In this document: positions 15,807-24,217 of the stretch, one piece after another
How positions within the stretch are numbered: the stretch's first letter is position 1
Layout: the number at the start of each line of letters is the position of its first letter
Assembly: GCA_028692745.1 (NCBI GenBank)
Contig: JAQUWR010000001.1
Coordinates: 1-39,094 of the forward strand
Length of the DNA stretch: 39,094 bases
Direction: 5' to 3'
Source of the DNA: Minisyncoccota bacterium
GTDB lineage: Bacteria > Patescibacteriota > Minisyncoccia > Minisyncoccales > Minisyncoccaceae
The notes under the pieces: model-generated
What the model was told of the DNA's origin: nothing
What the model saw: only the letters and a program-made list of their open reading frames with translations
Database searches by the model: none
Made by a program: the position numbers and the translations under genes

Positions 15807-16024
15807 AATTTAATATCAAATATTTTATTTTTTTGTTTTGCTCCTTTCCTTAAAACAACTTTTCCTAAGGGAACATTAAAATGCTTGGATAATAGTTCTT
15901 TAACTTTTTTATTTGCTTCTCCTTTTTCTGGTTTTTCTTTAACTTTTATTTCAAAAGAATCTTCAGTTTTTTTAACAAAATCTTGTTTTTTTGATAAAGG
16001 GTATACTTTTATTTTAATAAGCAT
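15803..16024 (-). CDS. DUF167 (YggU-like) protein
   Basis: A 73-residue protein covering the whole DUF167 domain: an N-terminal strand IKIKVYPLSKKQ, then VKEKPEKGEANKKVKELLSK, then the loop-strand end VVLRKGAKQKNKIFDI. The family is conserved across bacteria and archaea without a settled function. Its ATG shares one base with the upstream stop (TAATG at 16024), so translation is coupled to the thioredoxin-CcdA gene. DUF167 genes often accompany envelope genes, as here. Confidence 0.88.
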   Translation of the reverse strand: MLIKIKVYPLSKKQDFVKKTEDSFEIKVKEKPEKGEANKKVKELLSKHFNVPLGKVVLRKGAKQKNKIFDIKL

Positions 16025-17244
16025 TATGCAAAATTTAATAATTCTGGATCAAAAACAAGAACTATTCCTAAAATTAAAAGCAAAATTCCAGAAATAAGCT
16101 TAACTATTTTTATATATTTTTGAGAAGATTGAGTAATGCTTAAGGTTTTTACTGCGATAAGAAAAATAATTAAATCATCTAACATATAGAAAAATATATA
16201 AATTGACAAATAAAAATAAAACATAGCTCTATCTACCCCAAGGTCGATCAACATTCCAGTAAAAGCAGCTGGGAAACCCATTGAACAAAAAAGTTCAATC
16301 ATGTTTACTCCAGCAGCAATTATTCCTACGCTTACCAGACTCAAAAAAAGAGGGACTTCTTTTCTTGTCATTTCTTCCATTTTTAATAAAAACTTTCTTT
16401 GGGTTCTAGAAATAATGTCTTTTTTTACTTCTGCTTCACAAAATTTACAAATAACGTCTGAATAATATTCTTTAAGAATCGTAATCGCAAAAAATATTAC
16501 AAAAAGACCAATCAAAGTAGTAATTAATTTAAAATAAGAAAGAGCTAAAAACAAATTAAACCAAGCAGCAATAAATAGAAAATAAACTATTCCAGAAACA
16601 AAAATAAATGTTCCTCCAATTAATAAAATCCTTTTTCTCGTTCCCGAAGAGATTAATGAAGCTAAAAGAAAAGTTAAAGCAGCCATTGCACAAGGATTAA
16701 AACCATCTAAAATTCCAAAAACAATTGCTAATCCTAGTGGCGAAAAATTAGAAACATCAATTATACCAATAAATGGAATGTCTATTTTTCTTTTATCGTC
16801 AACAATACTAGTCTTGTCCTCAATATCACTTTTTTCAGGAGGAGAAACAATCTCTATATTTTTTTTATCTTCAATTATTTGTTTGATATATGACTCTATT
16901 TGTGGTCCTGTATTTGCTCTTTCAAAGCCTATTATATATATTCCTTGTTCAAAAAAAGTAACTGGTACTAGTCCCCAAACATCTTGAGGAACACTATACT
17001 CTTTATACTTCTTTAACATTAGTTCTGTTTTGCCTCCATCAGCTATAGAATGCTTATTAACTTTTATTTCTGGATAATCTGTTTTTATTTCATTTAAAAA
17101 ATCTATTTCTTCGTGACAATGAGAACAAGTGGGCAAATAAAATAAATCAATCTCAACATTTTGAGTTTGTGCAAAAACAAAATCTCCAAAAAATATTCCT
17201 AATAAAACAATAGGAAATATTAAAAATTTAAATCGATTTTTCAT
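16024..17244 (-). CDS. Thioredoxin-like domain fused to a CcdA-type electron-transfer membrane domain
   Basis: A 406-residue DsbD-like protein. A signal peptide (1-25) leads to an extracytoplasmic thioredoxin-like domain with CSHC at 40-43. A linker at about 130-155 is followed by a CcdA-type membrane domain of about six helices. Its two redox cysteines are C185 in DGFNPCA and C320 in ELFCSMGFP. An extra CKFC at 266-269 sits in a loop between helices. It probably carries reducing power from the cytosol to extracytoplasmic thiols. Its stop is shared with DUF167 and its start overlaps the FKBP stop in an ATGA. Confidence 0.88.
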   Translation of the reverse strand: MKNRFKFLIFPIVLLGIFFGDFVFAQTQNVEIDLFYLPTCSHCHEEIDFLNEIKTDYPEIKVNKHSIADGGKTELMLKKYKEYSVPQDVWGLVPVTFFEQGIYIIGFERANTGPQIESYIKQIIEDKKNIEIVSPPEKSDIEDKTSIVDDKRKIDIPFIGIIDVSNFSPLGLAIVFGILDGFNPCAMAALTFLLASLISSGTRKRILLIGGTFIFVSGIVYFLFIAAWFNLFLALSYFKLITTLIGLFVIFFAITILKEYYSDVICKFCEAEVKKDIISRTQRKFLLKMEEMTRKEVPLFLSLVSVGIIAAGVNMIELFCSMGFPAAFTGMLIDLGVDRAMFYFYLSIYIFFYMLDDLIIFLIAVKTLSITQSSQKYIKIVKLISGILLLILGIVLVFDPELLNFA

Positions 17245-17711
17245 TTAATTTCTAATAATTCAACTTCAAAAATTAAAGTCGCGTTAGGGGGAATAACTCC
17301 ACCAGCTCCAGCTGAACCATAGCCAAGCTCAGGCGGAATTGTTAATTTTCTTTTTTCTCCAATTTTCATTCCAATAATACCTTGATCCCAGCCTTGTATA
17401 ACTTGACCAACACCAATTTGTAAATTAAAAGGTTCTCCCCTGTCCACGCTAGAATCAAACTTTGTACCATCTTCTAAATATCCCGTATAATGAACACTAA
17501 TAAAATCTCCTTTTTTAACTTCTTGTCCTTGTCCTTGTTCCATTGTTTCTATTTTTAATTCTGGCTTTGATTCCTCGTTACTTTGTTTAACTGCAACAGA
17601 ATCACTTAATGAAGCACTATTTTCCTGTGAGCCCATATTAAGTAAAAAGTAGAAAAAACCACAAACCAAAACAAAAAAAATTATTAAAATAATTATCTCT
17701 AACTTACTCAT
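17241..17711 (-). CDS. Membrane-anchored FKBP-type peptidyl-prolyl isomerase
   Basis: A 156-residue protein. An N-terminal membrane anchor (about 5-25) and a polar linker precede a complete FKBP domain (about 65-156). Visible motifs are [42 protein letters not shown] and the [10 protein letters not shown]...[13 protein letters not shown] end. It catalyses cis-trans proline isomerisation, here outside the membrane. It is 1 nt downstream of the SIMPL gene and overlaps the thioredoxin-CcdA gene, making a folding cluster with it. Confidence 0.93.
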   Translation of the reverse strand: MSKLEIIILIIFFVLVCGFFYFLLNMGSQENSASLSDSVAVKQSNEESKPELKIETMEQGQGQEVKKGDFISVHYTGYLEDGTKFDSSVDRGEPFNLQIGVGQVIQGWDQGIIGMKIGEKRKLTIPPELGYGSAGAGGVIPPNATLIFEVELLEIK

Positions 17712-17712
17712 A

Positions 17713-18501
17713 CTACTTTATCTCAAAAACAATATTAACTGTTACTTCTATTTTATTTTCTCCTAAAGCTACTGAAGGACTAGCTACTGATTCTCCCATA
17801 CCAGCAACAGACGATTTTAATGAATAGTCATAAGGAATATAAGTACTTTCTGTAAAACTAATAATGTTTCCTAGTTTTACTCCTAATGTTTGAGCTGTTT
17901 GAGAAGCTTCTGCTTTTGCATCAATAATAGCTTTTGTTCTGGCTTGAGTTTTAAATGCTTCTTCATTTTCAACAATAAAACTTAAATTATTTACCTCATT
18001 AGCTCCCGCACTAACTGCTCCCTCTATCAAACTACTTACTTTTTCAACGTCTCTAATTTTAACTTCTATTGTTTGGTTTGCTTCATAACCTACTAAAACT
18101 CTAGTTCCTGAAGAAGAATAAATATCTAAGCTATCTTTATGCCATTCATATAAAGGAGAAACATTAAAATATGTTGTTTTAATATCTGTTTCACTCACTC
18201 CTTGCTCTTTTAAAAATTCAATAACTGCATTTGATTTTTCAGAATTACCCTTTAGGGCATCTCCTACTTTTTTTTCTTCAGTTATTACTGAAAAAGATAT
18301 TTTAACTAAATTAGGCGTAGCATAAACTGTTCCTTTCTTAGAAATTGTTATTACATTATTGTCTCTGCCAATATAATCAGCTTGTTTTAATTTTTCAGTT
18401 GTTGCAGCTGAATAATAACCAATAAGAACTAGTATAAAAACAATAAATACGATCCCTATTATTTTATAAAGAATTCCACAATTTTTTAATTCTTTTACCA
18501 T
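17713..18501 (-). CDS. SIMPL (DUF541) domain protein, membrane-anchored
   Basis: A 262-residue protein with one N-terminal helix (about 12-30) and a SIMPL/DUF541 domain. The recognisable parts are the [20 protein letters not shown] strand, the [20 protein letters not shown] block, the ATQ-like [17 protein letters not shown] strand and the [17 protein letters not shown] helix. SIMPL proteins are extracytoplasmic oligomers linked to envelope or oxidative stress, with no defined reaction. It sits 26 nt after the MetRS-beta gene and 1 nt before FKBP. Confidence 0.9.
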   Translation of the reverse strand: MVKELKNCGILYKIIGIVFIVFILVLIGYYSAATTEKLKQADYIGRDNNVITISKKGTVYATPNLVKISFSVITEEKKVGDALKGNSEKSNAVIEFLKEQGVSETDIKTTYFNVSPLYEWHKDSLDIYSSSGTRVLVGYEANQTIEVKIRDVEKVSSLIEGAVSAGANEVNNLSFIVENEEAFKTQARTKAIIDAKAEASQTAQTLGVKLGNIISFTESTYIPYDYSLKSSVAGMGESVASPSVALGENKIEVTVNIVFEIK

Positions 18502-18527
18502 AATATTATTTTTATTTATTATTATCT

Positions 18528-18848
18528 TTATGTTATTTTTAAACCGCTCTTGATTTCCTTTTCAGGAACAAGAACAGATAATTTATCTTCGTCTTTTACT
18601 GCCAATATCATTCCCTGGCTCTCTGTTCCAAACATTAGTCTCGGTTCAAGATTAGCAACAATCACAACGTTTTTATTAATTAATTCTTCTGGAGAATAAT
18701 AATTAGCAATTCCTGCAACAATTATTCTTTTTTCTTCACCTAATTCAACCTCTATTTTCAATAATTTTTCAGATTCTTCAATTCTTGAAACAGAAATAAT
18801 CTTTGCTATTCTTAGGTCTATATTTTTAAATTCCTCAAAATTAATCAT
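18528..18848 (-). CDS. Stand-alone tRNA-binding domain protein (MetRS beta / CsaA-like)
   Basis: A 106-residue OB-fold tRNA-binding protein of the type found at the C-terminus of bacterial methionyl-tRNA synthetase or as Arc1p/CsaA. The motifs are FKNIDLRIAKIISVSRIEES, LKIEVELGEEKRIIVAGIA and LEPRLMFGTESQGMILA. As a separate protein it probably binds the methionyl-tRNA synthetase catalytic subunit, which is not in this window, and raises tRNA affinity. A CsaA-type chaperone role is the alternative. It heads the nine-gene run to alkD. Confidence 0.88.
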   Translation of the reverse strand: MINFEEFKNIDLRIAKIISVSRIEESEKLLKIEVELGEEKRIIVAGIANYYSPEELINKNVVIVANLEPRLMFGTESQGMILAVKDEDKLSVLVPEKEIKSGLKIT

Positions 18849-18885
18849 ACAATATTATTTTAATTTCTACAAGCATTGTATTTAA

Positions 18886-18914
18886 ATATTATCACTAAAT
18901 TAATTGATTTTCAA
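18886..18914 (-). promoter_or_regulatory. Possible promoter before the MetRS-beta run, overlapping a hairpin
   Basis: TTGAAA (18909-18914) and TAATAT (18886-18891) are 17 nt apart on the minus strand. The -35 box sits in a 6-bp inverted repeat AATTGA/TCAATT (18902-18916) that could be the 3' hairpin of ychF. The T-tract is weak and the -10 match is only 4 of 6. Confidence 0.35.
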
Positions 18915-18947
18915 TTGTTAAACAATAATTCTTTATATAAAATAAAT

Positions 18948-20000
18948 TTATTTTCCACTTTTTATTTCAATTACATCACCATCTTGTACAACATACTCTT
19001 TTCCTTCTGTTCTTATCATTCCTTTTTCTTTTGCTTTTGCAAATCCTCCACAATCAATTAAATCTTTCCAATTAATTATTTCTGCTTTAATAAAGGTTTC
19101 TTCAAAATCACTATGGATTACTCCTCCTGCTTGCGGAGCTTTATCTCCTTTTTTTATTGTCCAGGCTCTTGTCTCGTCAGGACCAGTTGTTAAAAAAGTA
19201 ATTAAATCAAGAATTTTATAGCTCTCCTTTATTAATTCATTAAGCTTTGATTCTTCTTTAACTCCTAAATCTATTTTATCTTCTTCGCTTAATTCAGCCA
19301 TATCTGATTCTCCCAATATATCTAAAGATACATAATTATTAAAAAAATCTTTAAACTGGTCTACTTCTTGTTTTGATCCATTCAAAAGATACATTCTTGG
19401 CTTAAAGGAAAGCAACTGATATAATTTAATAATCCTTGCTTCTTCTTCAGCCCAATCAGATTCACAAACAAGATCTCCCTTTTTAAGTAATTCGTATGCT
19501 TTCTTTAAAACTTCCATTTCTTTTATTGCTTTTTTATCTCCTGACTTAACTTCTCTTTCTAAAGAATTAATTCTTTTTTCCACGGTTTCCATGTCTTTTA
19601 AAATTAATTCCATATCAAGAATTTCCTTATCTTTAATTGGATTAATTTCAGAGCGAACATTAACAACATCTTCTTTTCTAAAACATCTTAAAACATAAAG
19701 AATTGCATCTACCTCTCTAATGTTTGCTAAAAACTTATTCCCTAATCCTTCTCCCTTGCTAGCTCCTTCAACAAGCCCAGCAATATCAACAAACTCTATT
19801 GTTGTATATATTTTCTTTTGTGAATTTGTTAATTCTGCTAATTTTTCAACTCTTTCGTCTGGAACAGCAACAACCCCAACATTGGGGTCTATTGTACAAA
19901 AAGGATAATTAGCTCTATCTACTTGCTTTTGAGTAATTGCTTGAAACAATGTTGATTTTCCTACATTAGGAAGACCAACAATTCCTATTCTTAATGGCAT
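18948..20000 (-). CDS. ychF: Ribosome-associated GTPase-fold ATPase YchF
   Basis: A 350-residue Obg-family P-loop protein that prefers ATP, binds ribosomes, and is implicated in translation and oxidative stress. G1 is GLPNVGKSTLF (near residues 9-19). The switch region DIAGLVEGASKGEGLGN and the C-terminal TGS domain (DETRAWTIKKGDKAPQAGG and the HSDFEETFIKAEI segment) are intact. Length is normal. It overlaps the ATP-cone gene by 10 nt and is the last gene of the hydrogenase-headed operon. Confidence 0.95.
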   Translation of the reverse strand: MPLRIGIVGLPNVGKSTLFQAITQKQVDRANYPFCTIDPNVGVVAVPDERVEKLAELTNSQKKIYTTIEFVDIAGLVEGASKGEGLGNKFLANIREVDAILYVLRCFRKEDVVNVRSEINPIKDKEILDMELILKDMETVEKRINSLEREVKSGDKKAIKEMEVLKKAYELLKKGDLVCESDWAEEEARIIKLYQLLSFKPRMYLLNGSKQEVDQFKDFFNNYVSLDILGESDMAELSEEDKIDLGVKEESKLNELIKESYKILDLITFLTTGPDETRAWTIKKGDKAPQAGGVIHSDFEETFIKAEIINWKDLIDCGGFAKAKEKGMIRTEGKEYVVQDGDVIEIKSGK

Positions 20001-20818
20001 AATGCTTCTGCTTCTTTTTTTAATTTTTCTAATTGACTTGCTGGTATCTTAGCTTTTTTTGATAATTTTGCAATGTCTATTAATAAAATATCCTTTACTG
20101 TCATTATCTCATGGTTAGAAAAATACTCTACAAAACTTTGATTAAAAGAAGGCAAAACAGTAATTGGATAAAGATTTTTACTTTCAATTAAACGCTCTAA
20201 TCCATTATCTATTGGATAATTCCACCCTAATAATTCTATTCCTTGGCATTCTGCATATTTAATTGCTTTAGTTGTAAATTTGGTATTAGTTATAACTAAT
20301 GGCTTAATTTCTTTTTTAAATCCATTCCCATTCTTAATATCAATAAAAGACGCGTAAACCTTCAAACAAACACCAACATCAATTCTTTCCCCTGAGTGAT
20401 TTCTATACTTACATTCTCCAATTAAAATAGTATTGTTTTTTTCTAACAAAACATCTGTTTCATAGTCAATACATTTTCCCTTAAGCCATTTATTAGTTTT
20501 AACAGTATAGCCATGTTCCCTAAATAAATCTCCTATATATTTTTCAAACAAAAATCCAGTGGGCCCTAATTTTCTCATTCCTTCTTTTAGGCTAAACCTA
20601 ATTGCTGTTTCAATGCTTTCTTTTTTTAATTTACTTTTAATGTTTTTAAAAATCTCTTTTGTGGAAATATCAGGATAAATAATTGCTTCAATCTCATTAC
20701 TAATCTTATGAGCTAATTCTTTAGACCCACCAGACCTTAAAACAGAACGGTAAACCTTTTTTAATGAAAAAGGTTCTCGTTCTCCTTGAACATTTATTAC
20801 ATTAATTAAAGAAGCCAT
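19991..20818 (-). CDS. ATP-cone domain fused to a Mrr-like PD-(D/E)XK nuclease and a C-terminal helical domain
   Basis: A 275-residue three-part protein. Residues 1-85 resemble an ATP-cone, the nucleotide-sensing domain of ribonucleotide reductases and NrdR: VINVQGEREPFSLKKVYRSV, then helices ending at IRFSLKEGMRK. Residues about 88-200 fit a restriction-endonuclease-like core. It has FEKYIGDLFREHGY, D122, then E135-C-K137 in GECKYR, and a later NTKFTTKAIKYAE helix. Residues about 235-272 look like a helix-hairpin-helix (MTVKDILLIDIAKLSKKAKI). It may cut DNA under nucleotide control, but no substrate is known. It lies 2 nt from the small membrane gene. Confidence 0.78.
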   Translation of the reverse strand: MASLINVINVQGEREPFSLKKVYRSVLRSGGSKELAHKISNEIEAIIYPDISTKEIFKNIKSKLKKESIETAIRFSLKEGMRKLGPTGFLFEKYIGDLFREHGYTVKTNKWLKGKCIDYETDVLLEKNNTILIGECKYRNHSGERIDVGVCLKVYASFIDIKNGNGFKKEIKPLVITNTKFTTKAIKYAECQGIELLGWNYPIDNGLERLIESKNLYPITVLPSFNQSFVEYFSNHEIMTVKDILLIDIAKLSKKAKIPASQLEKLKKEAEALCH

Positions 20819-20820
20819 AT

Positions 20821-21102
20821 TTATTCAAAAAACTTTTTCTCAATGTTTTTCTTTATTTTTTCGTAATTACTTTCTATTCTTTTAACTTTCATTGCCATGC
20901 CTAGTACTCCCAAACCAACAAAAAATAGCATTGTTCCTAAAATATATACTATAAAAACTAATGTTTCGTTAGGAAAGATAAAAAACACCAAACTAAAAGC
21001 AATTAAAAGTAAACCGATTATAAAAATGCTAATCCAATTACCGCTAAGGTCTTTTACATAATTATCAATAATTGATATTACAAAGAAGTCTTTTTTTTCC
21101 AT
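20821..21102 (-). CDS. Small two-helix membrane protein
   Basis: A 93-residue protein of unknown function. A short polar N-terminus is followed by two hydrophobic helices (about 23-42 and 49-72) separated by PNETLV, then a basic C-terminal helix. The pattern faintly recalls HdeD/DUF308 membrane proteins, but it is too short to claim that. It is 9 nt after thymidine kinase and 2 nt before the ATP-cone nuclease gene, so it belongs to the hydrogenase-headed operon. Confidence 0.65.
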   Translation of the reverse strand: MEKKDFFVISIIDNYVKDLSGNWISIFIIGLLLIAFSLVFFIFPNETLVFIVYILGTMLFFVGLGVLGMAMKVKRIESNYEKIKKNIEKKFFE

Positions 21103-21111
21103 ATATTTATA

Positions 21112-21660
21112 TTATTTATTATTAATAAAACAATCTCGACACACTGGCACATAAGTAAATTTACCATCTTCAGGAACTACTGATGGTAAACCCTTAATTA
21201 CTGGTTTATTATTTTTAAATATCTGCGTATAAATTGCTTCTGGGTTTTTACATATCTCACAAACTGCTCTTTTATATTTTACTTTTCGTGGAGCTAATTC
21301 AAATAATCTTTTTATTATAGGAAACATTTTTCCTTTATAATCTAAATCCAGGCCCGAAACAATTACTTTTTTACCTTTTTTAAGTAATTCTTCAATTACC
21401 TCTACTTCTTTGTCAGAAAACATATGAATCTCATCAATTCCTATTACTTTATCTTTTTTATCTAATACTTCTTTCAAAGATCTAATCTTGCTTGCTTTTA
21501 TTGAAACTCCATTTCTTGACCAAACATCTTCATCTCTTTTGTTTTTAATTGGTTGGTATAAATTAAACTTAATGTTTGTATATTTCAAAGGCATAAAATA
21601 ACTAATCAATTCAAAAGATTTTCCGCTTTTCATTGGCCCTAAAATTAAAATTAATTCCAT
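21112..21660 (-). CDS. tdk: Thymidine kinase, TK1 type
   Basis: Phosphorylates thymidine to dTMP in the salvage pathway. The P-loop is GPMKSGKSFEL (about residues 8-18), the catalytic-acid block is IDEIHMF, and VSGLDLDYKGKMFP is the family's conserved loop. Structural zinc ligands come from CEIC and CRDC near the C-terminus. The lasso segment TYVPVCRDCF closes the thymidine pocket. The length of 182 is typical. It lies 2 nt from the MazG-like gene, and together they handle dNTP supply and cleanup. Confidence 0.93.
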   Translation of the reverse strand: MELILILGPMKSGKSFELISYFMPLKYTNIKFNLYQPIKNKRDEDVWSRNGVSIKASKIRSLKEVLDKKDKVIGIDEIHMFSDKEVEVIEELLKKGKKVIVSGLDLDYKGKMFPIIKRLFELAPRKVKYKRAVCEICKNPEAIYTQIFKNNKPVIKGLPSVVPEDGKFTYVPVCRDCFINNK

Positions 21661-21662
21661 AA

Positions 21663-21992
21663 TTATCTATTGTCTCCACTACCATGAAGCTCGTTTCTTT
21701 CTTGGCGTGACTTAAGTTTTTCTAAATTCTTCAAAGCAACATCTTCCATTGAAAGGTTTAATTCTGCAGAAAGGTTGGCAATGTACCATAAAACATCTCC
21801 CAATTCTTTTATCAACTCTTGTCTTTTTTCTTCACTTACCTCTCCATTATTATCTCTTATTACTTTTTTAATTTTTTCTGCTACTTCACCTGCTTCTCCG
21901 GCTAAGCCAAGAGTCGGATAAATAAAATTACTTCCTAAATTAGGATAAATAGCTGTTTTTCTTGCTTCTTCTTGATATTCTTTAAATGTCAT
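21663..21992 (-). CDS. MazG-like nucleotide pyrophosphohydrolase
   Basis: A 109-residue all-alpha NTP pyrophosphatase. The metal-binding acids appear as GLAGEAGEVAEKI and KELGDVLWYIANL. It probably hydrolyses non-canonical or excess dNTPs to monophosphates. A single MazG domain of this size usually forms dimers or tetramers. It overlaps the start of the thymidine-kinase side closely and overlaps the upstream membrane gene by 11 nt. Substrate is not determinable from sequence. Confidence 0.9.
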   Translation of the reverse strand: MTFKEYQEEARKTAIYPNLGSNFIYPTLGLAGEAGEVAEKIKKVIRDNNGEVSEEKRQELIKELGDVLWYIANLSAELNLSMEDVALKNLEKLKSRQERNELHGSGDNR

Positions 21993-22497
21993 TTTTTTTA
22001 TTATTATTTATTATCTTTAAAACTAATATTGCTAAAGCTCCTCCTGCTAATGCAGTGAAGAATTGTGGATAACTAAACATTACAGCTACTTTCTGCGCTA
22101 CTGGTTTGGCAAAAATACTTATTGCAAAAGAACTTGTTGCCCATAAAAACAAAAACTTACCCATTGCAGATAATAAAACTGCTAAATACTGATTGTTTCT
22201 TAAATAATCAAAAACTAAAACTAAAATCATGTTACCAATAATAATAAATGGAATTACTGGAGCCATAACAATAGGAAGAAATCCTGTTAATAAAGAAATA
22301 ACACTTGGAAAAAAACATAAAGACAGGGCTGTGTTTCTTCCCAATAAAATAACTGATACAAAAAGGATAAAATTAACTAAAGGTCCTGTAATTATTTGAT
22401 TTTTCAGCAAAGGAGCAAAAACTAAAATACTAGTTAGAATAAATACTTTAGCTAAAAATAACGAATCTATTTTATTTATTGTTTTTACTTTTTCCAT
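21982..22497 (-). CDS. Hydrogenase-linked multi-helix membrane protein
   Basis: A 171-residue protein with about five hydrophobic helices and short loops, and no cofactor-binding cysteine set. The size, the topology and the AxxxG-rich end (FTALAGGALAILVL) recall small ECF-transporter S-component-like proteins. I also recall similar short membrane proteins labelled 'iron hydrogenase' beside [FeFe] hydrogenase genes, but cannot verify this. It overlaps hydA by 26 nt, so it is probably translated with it. It might anchor the hydrogenase or import a cofactor precursor. Confidence 0.7.
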   Translation of the reverse strand: MEKVKTINKIDSLFLAKVFILTSILVFAPLLKNQIITGPLVNFILFVSVILLGRNTALSLCFFPSVISLLTGFLPIVMAPVIPFIIIGNMILVLVFDYLRNNQYLAVLLSAMGKFLFLWATSSFAISIFAKPVAQKVAVMFSYPQFFTALAGGALAILVLKIINNNKKNDI

Positions 22498-24217
22498 TTT
22501 TTTTTATTATTTTAATATCTTCTTTTTTCTTTTTAGAATACTCTGTGTGACAAATTTTATGAATAATTTCTTTATTATTTAAAAATTCTTCATATAGTTT
22601 TTGAACAACCTTATTATCATCAGCTAAACGAATTTCTTTTTCCTTGTCAATACTATATAATGCTTGAGCTCTTTTACTTCTTATTTCTTTATCTGCAGGA
22701 ACTGGTTGTCCTCCTCCACCAATACATCCCCCAAAGCATGCCATCACCTCAACATAGTCATACTTATTAGGGTTCTTTTTAAGTTCTTCTAAAATATTCT
22801 TAGCGTTACCTAACCCATTAACAATAGCGACCTTCAAAGAAATATCTCCTATTTTTACAGTTGCTTCTTTAACTTCTTCCATTCCCCTAACTTGTTGAAA
22901 ATTAATATCTGCTTTTTTGTTTCCTGTTAATTTTCTAATTGCTGTTCTTAGAGCTGATTCAGTTACTCCACCACTAGCTCCATAAATTATACCGGCACCA
23001 CTTGGTTCTCCTAAAATATGATCTACTTTTTCTTTTTTAACAAAATTTAAATTAATATTATTATTCTTAAACATGCAAGCCAATTCATGAGTTGTTAAAA
23101 CTTTATCAACAGGATTTAATCCTTTAACTTTTAATTCTTTTCTTGTAATTTCATATTTCTTTGATGTACAAGGCATCACTGAAACAACAAAAATATCTTT
23201 AGGGTCAATATTCTCTTTTTTAGAAACATATTCTTTAATTACTCCTCCCATTATAATTTGTGGGGACCTAACTGATGTTAATTGAGGAATAAATTTAGGA
23301 TAATAAAATTCAACAAATTTAACCCAAGCAGGACAACAAGAAGTAAACATTGGTAGTTTCTTTTTGCTCTTTATTCTTTCGATTAATTCTCCTGCTTCTT
23401 CTATTGTTGTAATGTCAGCTCCTGTAGAAACATCAAATACTTTTTTTGCTCCTAATTGTTTAATTGCTCCAACCAGTTTATCTGTAACAACGCTTCCATA
23501 AGGCATTCCAAATTCTTCACCAATACTTGTTCTTATTGAAGGAGCAAATTGAAATACTACATATTTCTTTTTAAATGCTTCTTTAACATCTTCTATTGAA
23601 TCAACTTCCTCAAAAGCAGCAGCTGGACAGTGAACAATACACTGACCACAATAAACACAATCTTTATTTTTATCTTTAGAAGGAACAACCTCAAAAAAAC
23701 AACCTTTTTCTTCTTTTTCTAAAAATCCTACCCCTTGTTTCTTACAAATCTCTATACAATTACCACAATCAATACATTTAGCGCTTTTATATAAAATAGC
23801 TGGTCCAAATTGCATTATTGGATATTCTTTTTTTCTATCTTCAAATTTTCTCAAATCAATACCATATTTTCTAGCTAAAGAAAAAAGTTTACAATTGTAA
23901 TTTTTCATACAATCATTACAATGCTCAACATGCTGAGCAAAAAGCATCTCTAAATTAATCTTTCTTAATTTTGTTATATCTTCCGACTCAGTTGTTATCT
24001 CCATTCCCTCTTCAGCTCTAGTTGAACAAGAAGTAAAAAACCCTTTTTTTCCTTTAATTGAAATTAAGCATAAACGACACCCACCAGAAGGACCAAGATC
24101 AGAATGATAACAAAGACTAGGAATATCTATTCCGTTTTTTTGAGCAACTTCTAAAATTAATTCTCCCTCTTCGCAAATAATTTCCTTATTATCAATTATT
24201 ATTTTTATTTTTTTCAT
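22472..24217 (-). CDS. hydA: [FeFe] hydrogenase catalytic subunit HydA
   Basis: Catalyses reversible proton reduction to H2. It has 581 residues and full cluster ligands. The N-terminal [2Fe-2S] is C36, C47, C50, C64. A NuoG-like His-Cys cluster is H96, C100, C103, C109. Two [4Fe-4S] clusters are C148/151/154/158 and C187/190/193/197. The H-cluster signatures are TSCCPAW (292-298), MPCTSKKYE (C350) and MACFGGCIGGGGQP (C494, C498). The C-terminal small-subunit helix ends near ICHTEY. Modularity matches group A (M3-type) enzymes that pair with a NuoF-like subunit, and hydB overlaps it by ATGA. The maturases HydE, HydF and HydG are not in the window. Confidence 0.96.
   Translation of the reverse strand: MKKIKIIIDNKEIICEEGELILEVAQKNGIDIPSLCYHSDLGPSGGCRLCLISIKGKKGFFTSCSTRAEEGMEITTESEDITKLRKINLEMLFAQHVEHCNDCMKNYNCKLFSLARKYGIDLRKFEDRKKEYPIMQFGPAILYKSAKCIDCGNCIEICKKQGVGFLEKEEKGCFFEVVPSKDKNKDCVYCGQCIVHCPAAAFEEVDSIEDVKEAFKKKYVVFQFAPSIRTSIGEEFGMPYGSVVTDKLVGAIKQLGAKKVFDVSTGADITTIEEAGELIERIKSKKKLPMFTSCCPAWVKFVEFYYPKFIPQLTSVRSPQIIMGGVIKEYVSKKENIDPKDIFVVSVMPCTSKKYEITRKELKVKGLNPVDKVLTTHELACMFKNNNINLNFVKKEKVDHILGEPSGAGIIYGASGGVTESALRTAIRKLTGNKKADINFQQVRGMEEVKEATVKIGDISLKVAIVNGLGNAKNILEELKKNPNKYDYVEVMACFGGCIGGGGQPVPADKEIRSKRAQALYSIDKEKEIRLADDNKVVQKLYEEFLNNKEIIHKICHTEYSKKKKEDIKIIKKNGKSKNNK

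Noticed and set aside
18849-18859. AATAAT box 5 nt before the MetRS-beta ATG as another leaderless promoter
   Set aside because: No usable -35 at the right distance; the match is likely chance in AT-rich DNA, so it was not counted among the six.
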